A DNA stretch of 64,000 nucleotides from Bacteroidales bacterium (GTDB lineage Bacteria > Bacteroidota > Bacteroidia > Bacteroidales > P3), in contig JAEEZY010000015.1 in NCBI GenBank assembly GCA_016292015.1, positions 1-64,000 of the forward strand, written 5' to 3'. The translations under genes and the position numbers were made by a program. How positions within the stretch are numbered: position 1 is the first letter of the stretch; every line of letters starts with the position of its first letter. The notes beneath the pieces are model-generated. The model did not search any database and was not told the DNA's origin. It saw nothing but the letters and a program-made list of their open reading frames with translations. Positions 1 to 7,459 of this stretch are shown one piece after another.

Positions 1-1
1 G

Positions 2-325
2 GTGCGGTCGTTTGACGCGGTGGGGATGCCGATAGGGACGCGGTTTGTGAGGACGGAGGTGACGAGCGCGGAGCCGGTGCTGGTGACGCTGCCGATATCG
101 GAGGTGGCGGTGGCGAAGAGGTATGACCTGATGACGTACTACATGAGGGAGGACCCGCAGGCGGAGGACGCCGGGGCATACTCGCGGCTGACGAACCTGA
201 CGGTGGTGGACGAGGAGACGGGTGAGCTGCCGGCGGAGGAGTACACGCTGGATGTGCTGAGGGACGAGAGCGCGGGGAACGTGCTGATGTCGCGGCTGGC
301 TACGGGGAGTTTTGTGGTGAGTTAG
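2..325 (+). CDS. C-terminal end of an unrecognised protein (5' truncated)
   Basis: About 107 codons stay open from the window edge to a TAG stop. The first readable codon is an internal GTG, so the true start lies upstream of the window. The visible part has no membrane segment and is acidic and strand-like, ending in SRLATGSFVVS. I do not recognise a family. The plus strand here is very G-rich, like the genes just downstream. The final residues could be the last strand of a secreted beta-rich domain, but nothing confirms that. Confidence 0.6.
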   Translation: MRSFDAVGMPIGTRFVRTEVTSAEPVLVTLPISEVAVAKRYDLMTYYMREDPQAEDAGAYSRLTNLTVVDEETGELPAEEYTLDVLRDESAGNVLMSRLATGSFVVS

Positions 326-359
326 TGATTAGTGATTTTGGTGATTGGTGATTAGTGAT

Positions 360-432
360 TAGACAAATGATTTTTGGGCGCCTCTTTTTTGGGGGCGTCT
401 TTTTTGGGGGGCGTCTTTTTTTGGGGGGGGGG
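360..432. repeat. G-tract / T-tract imperfect tandem repeat
   Basis: Roughly three units of the form GGGGGCGTCTTTTTT follow one another and end in a run of nine or more G. They fill the gap between the partial gene and the end of the ClC gene. Four G-runs are separated by short T-rich spacers, so a G-quadruplex on the plus strand is possible. In the minus-strand transcript of the ClC gene the tract would be C-rich, and I see no classical hairpin terminator. Confidence 0.6.
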
Positions 433-2235
433 TTATTCGGCGCTGGATTCGGAGATGAAGCGACGGTAGGCTGAGAAGGTGTTGGCGCGGGAGAGGAAGC
501 CGACGTAGCGGTCGTGGTCGTCGAGGACGATGAGGTTGTAGCGGTTGGAGAGCTGGAACTTCTCGACGACGAGCTGGGGGGAGTCGCTGAGATGGACGAC
601 GTCGAGGTCGGAATAGGGCTGCATGAGGTCGGTGACCTGGTAGCGGTGGTAGAGCTCGGGTGAGAAGATGAGCTTGCGGACGTCGTCGAGGACGATGATG
701 CCGACGAAGCGGTCGTCGGGGTCGAGGACAGGGAAGAGGTTGCGCTTGGAGTATTTGATGGCTTCGACGAGGTCGGCGAGGGTGTCGCCGATGCGGACGA
801 TGACGAAGTTGGTCTCGATGAGCTCGCGCATGTTGATGAGCTGCCAGGCGGAGGCGTCCTTGTCGTGGGTGAGGAGGTCGCCGTGCTTGGCGAGGTCGCG
901 TGCGTAGATGGAGTGTTTCTCGAAGGGGTTTACGCAGATGTAGGTGACGGCGGAGGTGAGGAGGAGGGGGAGCATGAGCTGCCAGGAACCAGTGATTTCG
1001 GCGATGAGGAAGGTGGACATGAGAGGGGCCTGCATGACACCGGTCATGACGGCGGCCATGCCGATGAGGGCGAAGGTGGAGGGGGAGAGGCCGTCGAAGC
1101 CGGCGAGGGAGAGGAGGGTGAAGGCGAAATAGCCGGTGAGGCCGCCCATGATGAGGGAGGGGCCGAAGGTGCCGCCGACGCCGCCGGAGCCGATGGTGAC
1201 GGCAGTGGCGACGGCCTTGAGGAGGATGAGGAAGAGGAGGTAGGCGATGACGATGAGAGACCAGTGGGCGGAGATCGGAGAGGAGCCGGGGGAGATGAGA
1301 GGCTCGAAGATACTGTTTTGGAAGAGGGTCTCGACACTGCCGTTGAGGAGCTGGGTGAGGGAGGAGTAGCCCTCGCCGAAGAGGGGAGGGAAGAGGAAAA
1401 TCATGAGGCCGAGGAGGAGACCGCCCGTGACGAAGCGAGAGGTCTTGGACTTCATGGAGGCCATCCACTTCTCGACACGGTCGGTGATGCGGAGGAAATA
1501 GACGGAGGAGAGGGCGCAGATGACGCCGAGGACGAGGTAGTAGGGAATCTGGCTGACACTGAATACATCTTCGACCTGGAAGGAGAACTGGACGCCGTTG
1601 CCCATGAGGAAGTAGGCGACGGAGGAGGCGGAGAGGGCGGAGAGAAGCAGGGGGATGGCGGCGGTCTTGGTGAGGTCGAACATAAATACTTCGACGACGA
1701 AAAGGACGCCGGCAATGGGGGCTTTGAAGATGCCTGCGATGGCACCTGCGGCACCGCACCCGAGGAGGAGCCGGATGCTCTTGGTTTCGAGACGGAAGAG
1801 GCGGCCGATGTTGGAGCCGATGGCGCTGCCGGTGGAGGCGATGGGGGCCTCGAGACCGACGCTGCCGCCGAAGGCGACGGTGAGGGTGGAGGCGATGAGG
1901 GAGGTGTAGGTGTTGCGCGCGGGAAGGAGGGAGCCTTTGCGCGAGATGGAATAGAGGACCTCGGGGAGGCCGTGGCCTATCTGCCCTTTGACGACATATT
2001 TGACAAAGAGGATGGTGAGCAGGATGCCGACGGCGGGGTAGAGCAGCATGAGGATGTTGCCGCCGAGGACTGTTGTCCAGCCGACACGGAGGAGGCTCAC
2101 GTTGACGAAATGGACGAGATTCTTCAGCGCGACGGCAGCGAGGCCGGAACAGAGGCCCACAAGGACGCTGAGCAGGAGCACCTTGACGTGCTGGTTGAGA
2201 TGGACGGGCTGGGTATGTTTAGTTTTGAGTTTCAA
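433..2235 (-). CDS. ClC family chloride channel/transporter with CBS pair
   Basis: A 600-residue membrane protein of the voltage-gated chloride channel (ClC) family, which moves chloride or other anions, often in exchange for protons. The three selectivity-filter segments are visible: GHGLPEV near residue 88, GLEAP near residue 128 carrying the gating glutamate, and GGVGGTFGP near residue 350. About ten hydrophobic helices fill residues 18-435. The last 140 residues (IGDTLADLVEAI, then VVHLSDSPQLVVEKF) look like a pair of CBS domains, which often bind adenine nucleotides and regulate the channel. The ATG start gives a short basic N-terminus before the first helix. Third codon positions are strongly C-rich. 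No partner gene suggests the transported ion. Confidence 0.93.
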   Translation of the reverse strand: MKLKTKHTQPVHLNQHVKVLLLSVLVGLCSGLAAVALKNLVHFVNVSLLRVGWTTVLGGNILMLLYPAVGILLTILFVKYVVKGQIGHGLPEVLYSISRKGSLLPARNTYTSLIASTLTVAFGGSVGLEAPIASTGSAIGSNIGRLFRLETKSIRLLLGCGAAGAIAGIFKAPIAGVLFVVEVFMFDLTKTAAIPLLLSALSASSVAYFLMGNGVQFSFQVEDVFSVSQIPYYLVLGVICALSSVYFLRITDRVEKWMASMKSKTSRFVTGGLLLGLMIFLFPPLFGEGYSSLTQLLNGSVETLFQNSIFEPLISPGSSPISAHWSLIVIAYLLFLILLKAVATAVTIGSGGVGGTFGPSLIMGGLTGYFAFTLLSLAGFDGLSPSTFALIGMAAVMTGVMQAPLMSTFLIAEITGSWQLMLPLLLTSAVTYICVNPFEKHSIYARDLAKHGDLLTHDKDASAWQLINMRELIETNFVIVRIGDTLADLVEAIKYSKRNLFPVLDPDDRFVGIIVLDDVRKLIFSPELYHRYQVTDLMQPYSDLDVVHLSDSPQLVVEKFQLSNRYNLIVLDDHDRYVGFLSRANTFSAYRRFISESSAE

Positions 2236-2333
2236 GTTTCAGGTTTCAAAGTTTTGCGGGTTGCAAATTTACACATTCTTTGCAATAAAGAGATGTTTTT
2301 GGCGTTTTTTTGTTGATTAACAGGTATCGAACT

Positions 2334-3629
2334 ATGTTCCGATTGAGATATACAGCACTGATAACATTGCTTTTTTTGGCTGGTGCCGCCACGAGGGTGT
2401 CGGCCCAGATGTCTATAGACTCGCGACTGCTGAGGTCGGACTACAAGCTCGTGGGCACCGTGAAGTCGGTGACGGAAGCGCACTGGGACGAGGAGGGCAA
2501 CTTCATCGGAAGGCAGAACAACCTCTTCTCGCGCACGGGCAAGGTGCTGGAGGAGACGGTCTATTACGGCGAGGGGGAGCAGGATATTGCTTCGATGAAG
2601 CTGTATGACTATAATGCCGATGGGACGGTGGCGGCATACTACCACTATGCGAGGGGAGGGGAGGAGTACGCTGTGATGGAGCACTTCTCGCACTGGATCG
2701 CCTTCTACGACAAGAAGAACCGGCTGCTGCGCAAGACTACCTTCGACTTCCAGCCAAAGGCCGACAAATACGGCACGCCGATATGGGTGCGCTCGAGGGA
2801 GGAACTCTTCGTTCCAAGAGACGGGAAGAACGACACCTTATACACCTTCGACAAGAAAAGTGGCCGCACGACCTCGATGCGGTATGCTATAGCGGACCAG
2901 GAGGTCCCCACGGAAGGGCACGCTACCTTCGCCTACACCGCCAAGGGCGACACTCTCTCCATCGTCTTCGACGACCCCACGGGCACCAAGCCTCTGCGCA
3001 AGGACTACGACTACAAGTATGTGAGCACGAAGCAGCAGGCGGCAGCGGCCGGCGACGGGAAGGGTCGTGCTATCTCGCCGGTGCTGCAGAAACGTCAGCA
3101 GGAGGCTGAGAAGAAAGCCAAGAAAGAGGGGAGAGATGGCGACACGCTGAGGCTGGAGCTGAAGACGGTGACCACCCGCTACAAGGAGGACAACCGTGTG
3201 GTGGTGCGCACCGAGCGTTATGACGACAGCAGCAAGCTGGTGAACCTGAACATCACCGAGACCGCCGACGGCGGTAAGAAGCAGGTGGTGGAATACCGAT
3301 ATAATGCCAAATACCAGCTCTTCGAGTTGGAAACGACCCGCTATGAAGGGACGGAGATGGTGTACCAGATGAAAGACCGCTTCGCCTACGACCGCAACGG
3401 AAACCCGGTGACGCGGAACCGGAGCGGGATGACGGTGACACGGCCCGCGACGTGGAGGTTCAACTACCGCGACTTTGACAAGCAGAAGAACTGGACGACG
3501 AGGACATACGAGGGGCCGGCGACGGAGACGGTTTCGACATCGGTCAGCCCCAAGGGCAACACAATAGAAAAGATAACCTACGAGGGAGCGGCGAAAGAGA
3601 CCGACACCCGCGTGATAAAGTATTACTAG
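2334..3629 (+). CDS. secreted hypothetical protein with YD-repeat-like strands
   Basis: A 431-residue protein. I chose the ATG at 2334 because it begins a clear signal peptide (MFRLRYTALITLLFLAGAA, cleavage near VSAQ); the frame is open slightly upstream only from a TTG. The mature part repeats short units such as YNADGTV, YDKKNRLL and YDRNGNPV, resembling the YD strands of RHS-type proteins but without a recognisable RHS core. A Lys/Glu-rich linker lies near residue 270. It is 17 bp upstream of the M28 peptidase gene on the same strand, so the two are probably co-transcribed. Function is unknown; an envelope or periplasmic location is inferred from the signal peptide. Confidence 0.8.
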   Translation: MFRLRYTALITLLFLAGAATRVSAQMSIDSRLLRSDYKLVGTVKSVTEAHWDEEGNFIGRQNNLFSRTGKVLEETVYYGEGEQDIASMKLYDYNADGTVAAYYHYARGGEEYAVMEHFSHWIAFYDKKNRLLRKTTFDFQPKADKYGTPIWVRSREELFVPRDGKNDTLYTFDKKSGRTTSMRYAIADQEVPTEGHATFAYTAKGDTLSIVFDDPTGTKPLRKDYDYKYVSTKQQAAAAGDGKGRAISPVLQKRQQEAEKKAKKEGRDGDTLRLELKTVTTRYKEDNRVVVRTERYDDSSKLVNLNITETADGGKKQVVEYRYNAKYQLFELETTRYEGTEMVYQMKDRFAYDRNGNPVTRNRSGMTVTRPATWRFNYRDFDKQKNWTTRTYEGPATETVSTSVSPKGNTIEKITYEGAAKETDTRVIKYY

Positions 3630-3646
3630 AAAAAATCGTAATAGCC

Positions 3647-5128
3647 ATGAAAAAGATACTAGCGATAACTATGTTTTGCGTATGCAGCGTAGGCCTTATG
3701 GCCCAGACGCAGCAGAAACGCCTGGAGCAGCACCTCTATTACCTGGCGTCGGACACGCTGAGGGGACGATTTGCGGGGTCGGAGGATGCGATGAAGGCGG
3801 CGGAATACATAGTCAAACAGTATGAGGAGATGGGGGTGGAGCCGTTTTACGAAAGCGGATACATCCAGTCGTTCACCAACACGCTGATAGGCGACCGGAT
3901 GACGTTCAACAACGTGATAGCCTGCATACCGGGTGCGGACCCGGCGCTGAAGGACGAATATGTCATCATCGGGGCGCACTACGACCACCTGGGAGTGAAG
4001 AACGGCAAGGTGTATAACGGCGCCGACGACAACGCGTCGGGTACGGCTGCGGTCATAGAGATAGCGCGGCAGCTGAAGGCAAGGCAGAGCGAGCTGAAGC
4101 GGAGCGTGATTATCGTGAACTTCGACGGCGAGGAGCTTGGGCTTTTCGGCTCGAACGCCTTTGCACAGCGACTTTCGAAAGAGAAGAAAATCAAGAAGGT
4201 GTGCCTCATGATGAGCATAGACATGGTGGGTTGGTACCGTCAGAGTGGCAAGCTGATAGTCGAGGGTACGGGCACTATTGACGATGGCAAAAAGAAGATG
4301 AAGGAGCTGGCGGAGTTGCTTGGCATAAACCTGAAGACCAAGAAGTTCGAGCGCTCGGTGATGACTGCGACGGACACCGAGGGATTCGCCAAGAAGGGGG
4401 TGGCCACGCTGGCTGTGACCACTGGCTTGAAGTCGCCATACCATAAACCGGAGGACGATGCCGACCTGATAGACTACAAGGGGCTCAGCGACATAAGCGA
4501 CTACATCACGCGGTGGACAACGCAGGTGTCGTCGGACGAGCTTTTCCGCCCCTCGGGGCGAGTGGCGAAGAAGCACCAGTCGCAGGTGCAGCCGTTCGAC
4601 CTGGGCGTGAATGTTGAGCTCGGAGGCAGTAGGTTGCACTACCCGTACCGAGTTGCGGTGGACGGACGCAGCCGTTTCGCCTGGAACGCAGGCCTTACGG
4701 CTCAGGTGAATTTCAAGTGCAAATGGCTCGGGTTGAAGTTAACGCCGATGTACGGCTGGTCGTTTGCCAAATATCCCGACCTGACCAATCCGTTGGAAAA
4801 CAAGGCGATGACATACTATCAGGAGGGATTTACGTTGCCAGTGTACGTCGTCTTTCAGTTGAATACCGACTATGGGCTGTTCCATGCCGGAGTGGGGGCC
4901 TACTACACGAGGGTGTTCAAAGGCGGGCTGAAGAAGGTTGACCCTGTGTGGGGCTATCTTAATCGCAACCAGTTCGGTATAGCATGGGACCTTGGCTCGC
5001 GCTACCATGGATTCGACATCTCGGTCTATTTCCGCTACCAGCTCAACTCTATCGCCAGCGACTCGACAGTGCCGGCACATCTGCGAAACTTCTACGCTGG
5101 GCTCGGCCTCACATATTTCTTCTTCTAA
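3647..5128 (+). CDS. M28 family metallopeptidase with C-terminal putative outer-membrane barrel
   Basis: A 493-residue exported protein. A signal peptide ends at GLMAQ (residue 20). Residues 25-300 form an M28 aminopeptidase domain with the expected zinc ligands and catalytic residues: H111 in GAHYDHLG, D127 in GADDNASG, E162/E163 in FDGEELGLFGS, D192 in SIDMVGW and H266 in HKPEDDAD. Such enzymes remove N-terminal amino acids using two zinc ions. The last 170 residues are unusual: alternating amphipathic strands rich in Tyr/Phe/Trp, ending in GLGLTYFFF with a terminal aromatic, the pattern of a small outer-membrane barrel. The barrel may anchor the peptidase at the outer membrane; that is inference. 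It lies between two other exported genes at 17 and 15 bp. Confidence 0.88.
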   Translation: MKKILAITMFCVCSVGLMAQTQQKRLEQHLYYLASDTLRGRFAGSEDAMKAAEYIVKQYEEMGVEPFYESGYIQSFTNTLIGDRMTFNNVIACIPGADPALKDEYVIIGAHYDHLGVKNGKVYNGADDNASGTAAVIEIARQLKARQSELKRSVIIVNFDGEELGLFGSNAFAQRLSKEKKIKKVCLMMSIDMVGWYRQSGKLIVEGTGTIDDGKKKMKELAELLGINLKTKKFERSVMTATDTEGFAKKGVATLAVTTGLKSPYHKPEDDADLIDYKGLSDISDYITRWTTQVSSDELFRPSGRVAKKHQSQVQPFDLGVNVELGGSRLHYPYRVAVDGRSRFAWNAGLTAQVNFKCKWLGLKLTPMYGWSFAKYPDLTNPLENKAMTYYQEGFTLPVYVVFQLNTDYGLFHAGVGAYYTRVFKGGLKKVDPVWGYLNRNQFGIAWDLGSRYHGFDISVYFRYQLNSIASDSTVPAHLRNFYAGLGLTYFFF

Positions 5129-5143
5129 TTCTTCGTTTGCCCT

Positions 5144-5551
5144 ATGAAACGCTATGTCTTATTACTCATGCTTGTTTCCATCGCCTGCTTTTCGTTCACG
5201 AGCAGCGGTGTACGCAACTATCAATGCCGCAAGTGCGGCACCCTCGTGTGGCAGGACCGCACGCCGTCGTATAGCGGATGTCCCGCTGGTGGCAGCCATT
5301 CGTGGGTGAACCTCGGCGAGGTGGGCAACAAGAACTACCAATGCCGCAAGTGCGGCACATTGGTGCGTACGAAACAGACGCCCTCATATACCGGATGTCC
5401 GGCAGGCAACAGCCACTCGTGGGTGTCGCTGGGCAACGTGGGCAACAACGCCTACCAATGCAAGAAATGCGGCACGCTGGTTTACAGCGAGCGCACGCCG
5501 TCATACACAGGTTGTCCGGCAGGAAGCAGCCACTCGTGGAAAAAACTGTGA
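5144..5551 (+). CDS. secreted protein of three zinc-ribbon-like repeats
   Basis: A 135-residue protein with a signal peptide (MKRYVLLLMLVSIACFSFTS) followed by three near-identical repeats of about 38 residues. Each contains CRKCGTLV or CKKCGTLV, then TPSY.GCPAG and SHSW, giving C-x2-C-x14-C-x5-H, so each repeat could hold one metal ion, probably zinc. Nothing else is present: no enzyme domain and no anchor. It starts 15 bp after the M28 peptidase gene, so it may belong to the same transcript and the same envelope process. An exported metal-binding or structural role is inferred. The next gene is convergent and starts six bases after its stop. Confidence 0.8.
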   Translation: MKRYVLLLMLVSIACFSFTSSGVRNYQCRKCGTLVWQDRTPSYSGCPAGGSHSWVNLGEVGNKNYQCRKCGTLVRTKQTPSYTGCPAGNSHSWVSLGNVGNNAYQCKKCGTLVYSERTPSYTGCPAGSSHSWKKL

Positions 5552-5557
5552 TTATGT

Positions 5558-6106
5558 TCAGTCGTTGGCGCCAATCTCTTTGAGGTTCTCGCTAATCATC
5601 TCTTTGAGGTACTTGATTATCGAGAGGTCGTTCATCGACATCCCGCCCAGTGCTTCTTTTACCTCGTCGGTGTCGAAGACGAACTCGTCCTGGTCGGTGA
5701 TGTGCTTATAGACGAAATGAATGTCCTCGTGTTGCGACACGAGCATCACTATCGTTCCAGCCAAGTCACCCATAGGCGGACGGTCCCAGTGGTTGTGCTG
5801 GAACCAGAACTCAAGCCGAGTGCCTTTGCCCACCTCGCTGGTCAGCTTCATGCCTCCGCCGCAGTTCTCGGTGTTCATCTTTATGAGCGGCAGGCCCAGG
5901 CCCACCTTGCGGGTGGTGCGGGTGGTGGTGTAGGGGTCGGTTACCTTAGCCATGAACTCAGGCGTCATCCCCTTGCCGTTGTCCTCTATCACGAAGCGGT
6001 AGTCGTTCTTCAGGATGCTGTCGGTTATGGTGAGGTATATGTCTTTCGCATTGGCAGCGATGGAGTTCTCCATCAGGTCATAAACATGCAGCGAGAGTTC
6101 TTTCAT
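5558..6106 (-). CDS. GHKL-type ATP-binding protein (histidine-kinase-like ATPase)
   Basis: A 182-residue protein that is essentially only a GHKL ATPase domain. The N box is DLMENSIAANAKDI, the G1 box EDNGKGM, and the G2 box GLGLPLIKMNTENCGGG. There is no membrane segment, no dimerisation helix with a phospho-accepting His and no receiver domain. It is therefore not a classical sensor kinase and more probably phosphorylates or binds a partner, as anti-sigma kinases do. It is the last of six tightly spaced minus-strand genes with PHP, DRTGG and hydrogenase-like proteins, a set that accompanies [FeFe]-hydrogenases in anaerobes. The target is unknown. Confidence 0.82.
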   Translation of the reverse strand: MKELSLHVYDLMENSIAANAKDIYLTITDSILKNDYRFVIEDNGKGMTPEFMAKVTDPYTTTRTTRKVGLGLPLIKMNTENCGGGMKLTSEVGKGTRLEFWFQHNHWDRPPMGDLAGTIVMLVSQHEDIHFVYKHITDQDEFVFDTDEVKEALGGMSMNDLSIIKYLKEMISENLKEIGAND

Positions 6107-6141
6107 GATGATAGTTGTTGAATAAAACTAGTTACTAACGG

Positions 6142-6924
6142 CTACCTGATACCAGCTGCCCCTTCCCTAAAGGCCATCGTGTCGATCCACCGTCCATCTT
6201 CTCCTTTCAGCGCCTTGCGGAACTCGTCGAAGCTGCGGTGTGCCATGTGGATGACGTTGTACACGTCGCCGATGTTGTTGACGAAATGTGCGTCGCTGTC
6301 GGTGATGAAGCCGAACTTCTTCAGGTAGGCGTTCTTTTTCAGGAAGTCTTCTTTTGTGACGAATTTGTTTATCTCCAGGCCGTCGGCACGCAGGTCGGGT
6401 GGCACGAATCCCAACTGGCTGGTGAGCGACGTTGTCCCTTTGTTCACGTGTGCCGGGACGAAGAGTCCGCCTATGCGGTGCACCTCTTCGTAGATGCCGT
6501 CGATATCGACATCTATGCCGTTGAGCAGGTGGTATTCTTCTTCGCCAACAATCTCTTCGTTCTCGTCAACAATCAGTTGGTAGCCGAAGCGGTCTTCGTC
6601 GTTGGGTATTTTTGGAAGATGTTCATCCAAGAACACCTGGAATTCGTCCAGCTGCTCATCTGTCTCAAAAAACGAGAGGCAATGAGCTTCCTCTTGTGAT
6701 GTAACCTCCACTCCGCCCAGCACAAAGAGCCCTTTGTCTCGCCCGATTTTCTGCGTTACCTTCACCTGTCTTGTGGTGTTGTGGTCGGTGATGGCAATCA
6801 TGTCCAGCCCTCGCTCCAGCGCGCGGTTGACTATGTTGATGGGGCTCATCTCCAAGTCGCCGCACGGCGAGAGGACGGTATGTATATGCAGGTCGGCCTT
6901 GTATGGATGCAGTTCGTCAGCCAT
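6142..6924 (-). CDS. PHP domain phosphoesterase-like protein
   Basis: A 260-residue PHP (polymerase and histidinol phosphatase) fold protein. Metal-binding motifs appear in order: DLHIHT at residues 11-16, ITDHNT near residue 44, and DSDAHF near residue 215. PHP proteins bind two or three metal ions and usually cleave phosphoester bonds; the substrate here cannot be told from sequence. The protein is soluble, with no export signal. It lies between the GHKL ATPase gene and a DRTGG-like gene, the same order of families found near [FeFe]-hydrogenase genes in clostridia and Thermotogales. Its gap to the upstream gene is filled by GCATTCA-type repeats. Confidence 0.85.
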   Translation of the reverse strand: MADELHPYKADLHIHTVLSPCGDLEMSPINIVNRALERGLDMIAITDHNTTRQVKVTQKIGRDKGLFVLGGVEVTSQEEAHCLSFFETDEQLDEFQVFLDEHLPKIPNDEDRFGYQLIVDENEEIVGEEEYHLLNGIDVDIDGIYEEVHRIGGLFVPAHVNKGTTSLTSQLGFVPPDLRADGLEINKFVTKEDFLKKNAYLKKFGFITDSDAHFVNNIGDVYNVIHMAHRSFDEFRKALKGEDGRWIDTMAFREGAAGIR

Positions 6925-7004
6925 TCAAATATTCAAGCATTTAAGCATTAACGCACTAACGCATTAACACATTAACGCATTCAAGCATTCAGGCATTCAG
7001 GCAT
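6925..7004. repeat. short imperfect repeats of GCATT-type words
   Basis: The gap between two genes of the redox cluster consists almost wholly of variants of ATTCAAGCATTCAGGCATT and AACGCATTAAC. About eleven copies of a 7-10 base unit can be read. It looks like slippage-generated sequence. It may still be transcribed, as both flanking genes run in the same direction. Confidence 0.7.
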
Positions 7005-7340
7005 TCACGCATTCAATATCTGGTAGATTTTTCCTACCGTCTCGTAGGTTTGCATCGAGGTGCTGAGGAACGGGATTCCCTCTTCGTTGCTCTGTTCGAT
7101 GGTGTCTTCGGCTGCCTGCTGGTTCTTCACCAGTATCACGCATGCCAGCTCTTTCAGCGAGGCTATAGCCATCACGTTCTTGTGGGTTTGAAGGGTCACC
7201 CACACGTTGCCCATCTCGGCGTTGCCCATCACGTCGCTCAGAAGGTCCGACACATAGCAGCCCTCGATTTCCCTATCAAGTCCGCTCTCGCCCGAGAGCA
7301 CTTTCAGTTGCAGTTTTTCAACCAGTTCTTTTACTTTCAT
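7005..7340 (-). CDS. DRTGG-like domain protein, copy 1
   Basis: A 111-residue soluble protein. I use the ATG giving MKVKELVEKLQLKV because it aligns with the start of the second copy at 9318-9659 (MTLREIVKLLDAEV); the frame extends nine codons further. Shared features are a segment SDLLSDVMG / SDLMSDVLT and a second half of alternating strands and helices ending near KIYQILN. This matches the small DRTGG domain, a regulatory domain found near PHP and hydrogenase genes and in some phosphotransacetylases. Ligand unknown. Two diverged copies flank the hydrogenase-like gene and its ATPase, which suggests they work as a pair. Confidence 0.7.
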   Translation of the reverse strand: MKVKELVEKLQLKVLSGESGLDREIEGCYVSDLLSDVMGNAEMGNVWVTLQTHKNVMAIASLKELACVILVKNQQAAEDTIEQSNEEGIPFLSTSMQTYETVGKIYQILNA

Positions 7341-7393
7341 TGCGGTATTTGTTTTTTCTTGATTCAAAATTCAATGTTCATTTGACTCTCATT

Positions 7394-7455
7394 CACCAAG
7401 CTCACATTTGTCTAATCACTAATGTCTAATCACTAATCACTAATCACAATTCACT
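7394..7455. repeat. TCTAATCACTAA-type short repeats
   Basis: The gap before the hydrogenase-like gene holds about five copies of CTAATCACTAAT-like words. The reverse complement of the same word (TGATTAGTGATT) is found at about 325-360, and a diverged copy at about 59423-59440. It is thus a dispersed intergenic word rather than a local accident. Confidence 0.65.
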
Positions 7456-7459
7456 ATCT

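Noticed and set aside
865-2316. Long plus-strand frame opposite the ClC gene
   Set aside because: Its translation is Gly/Glu/Asp-rich from the G-rich complement of a well-supported ClC gene; it is a shadow frame.
5144-5551. Three direct repeats considered as a CRISPR-like array
   Set aside because: The repeats are in-frame protein repeats with conserved cysteines, and the units are contiguous without variable spacers.
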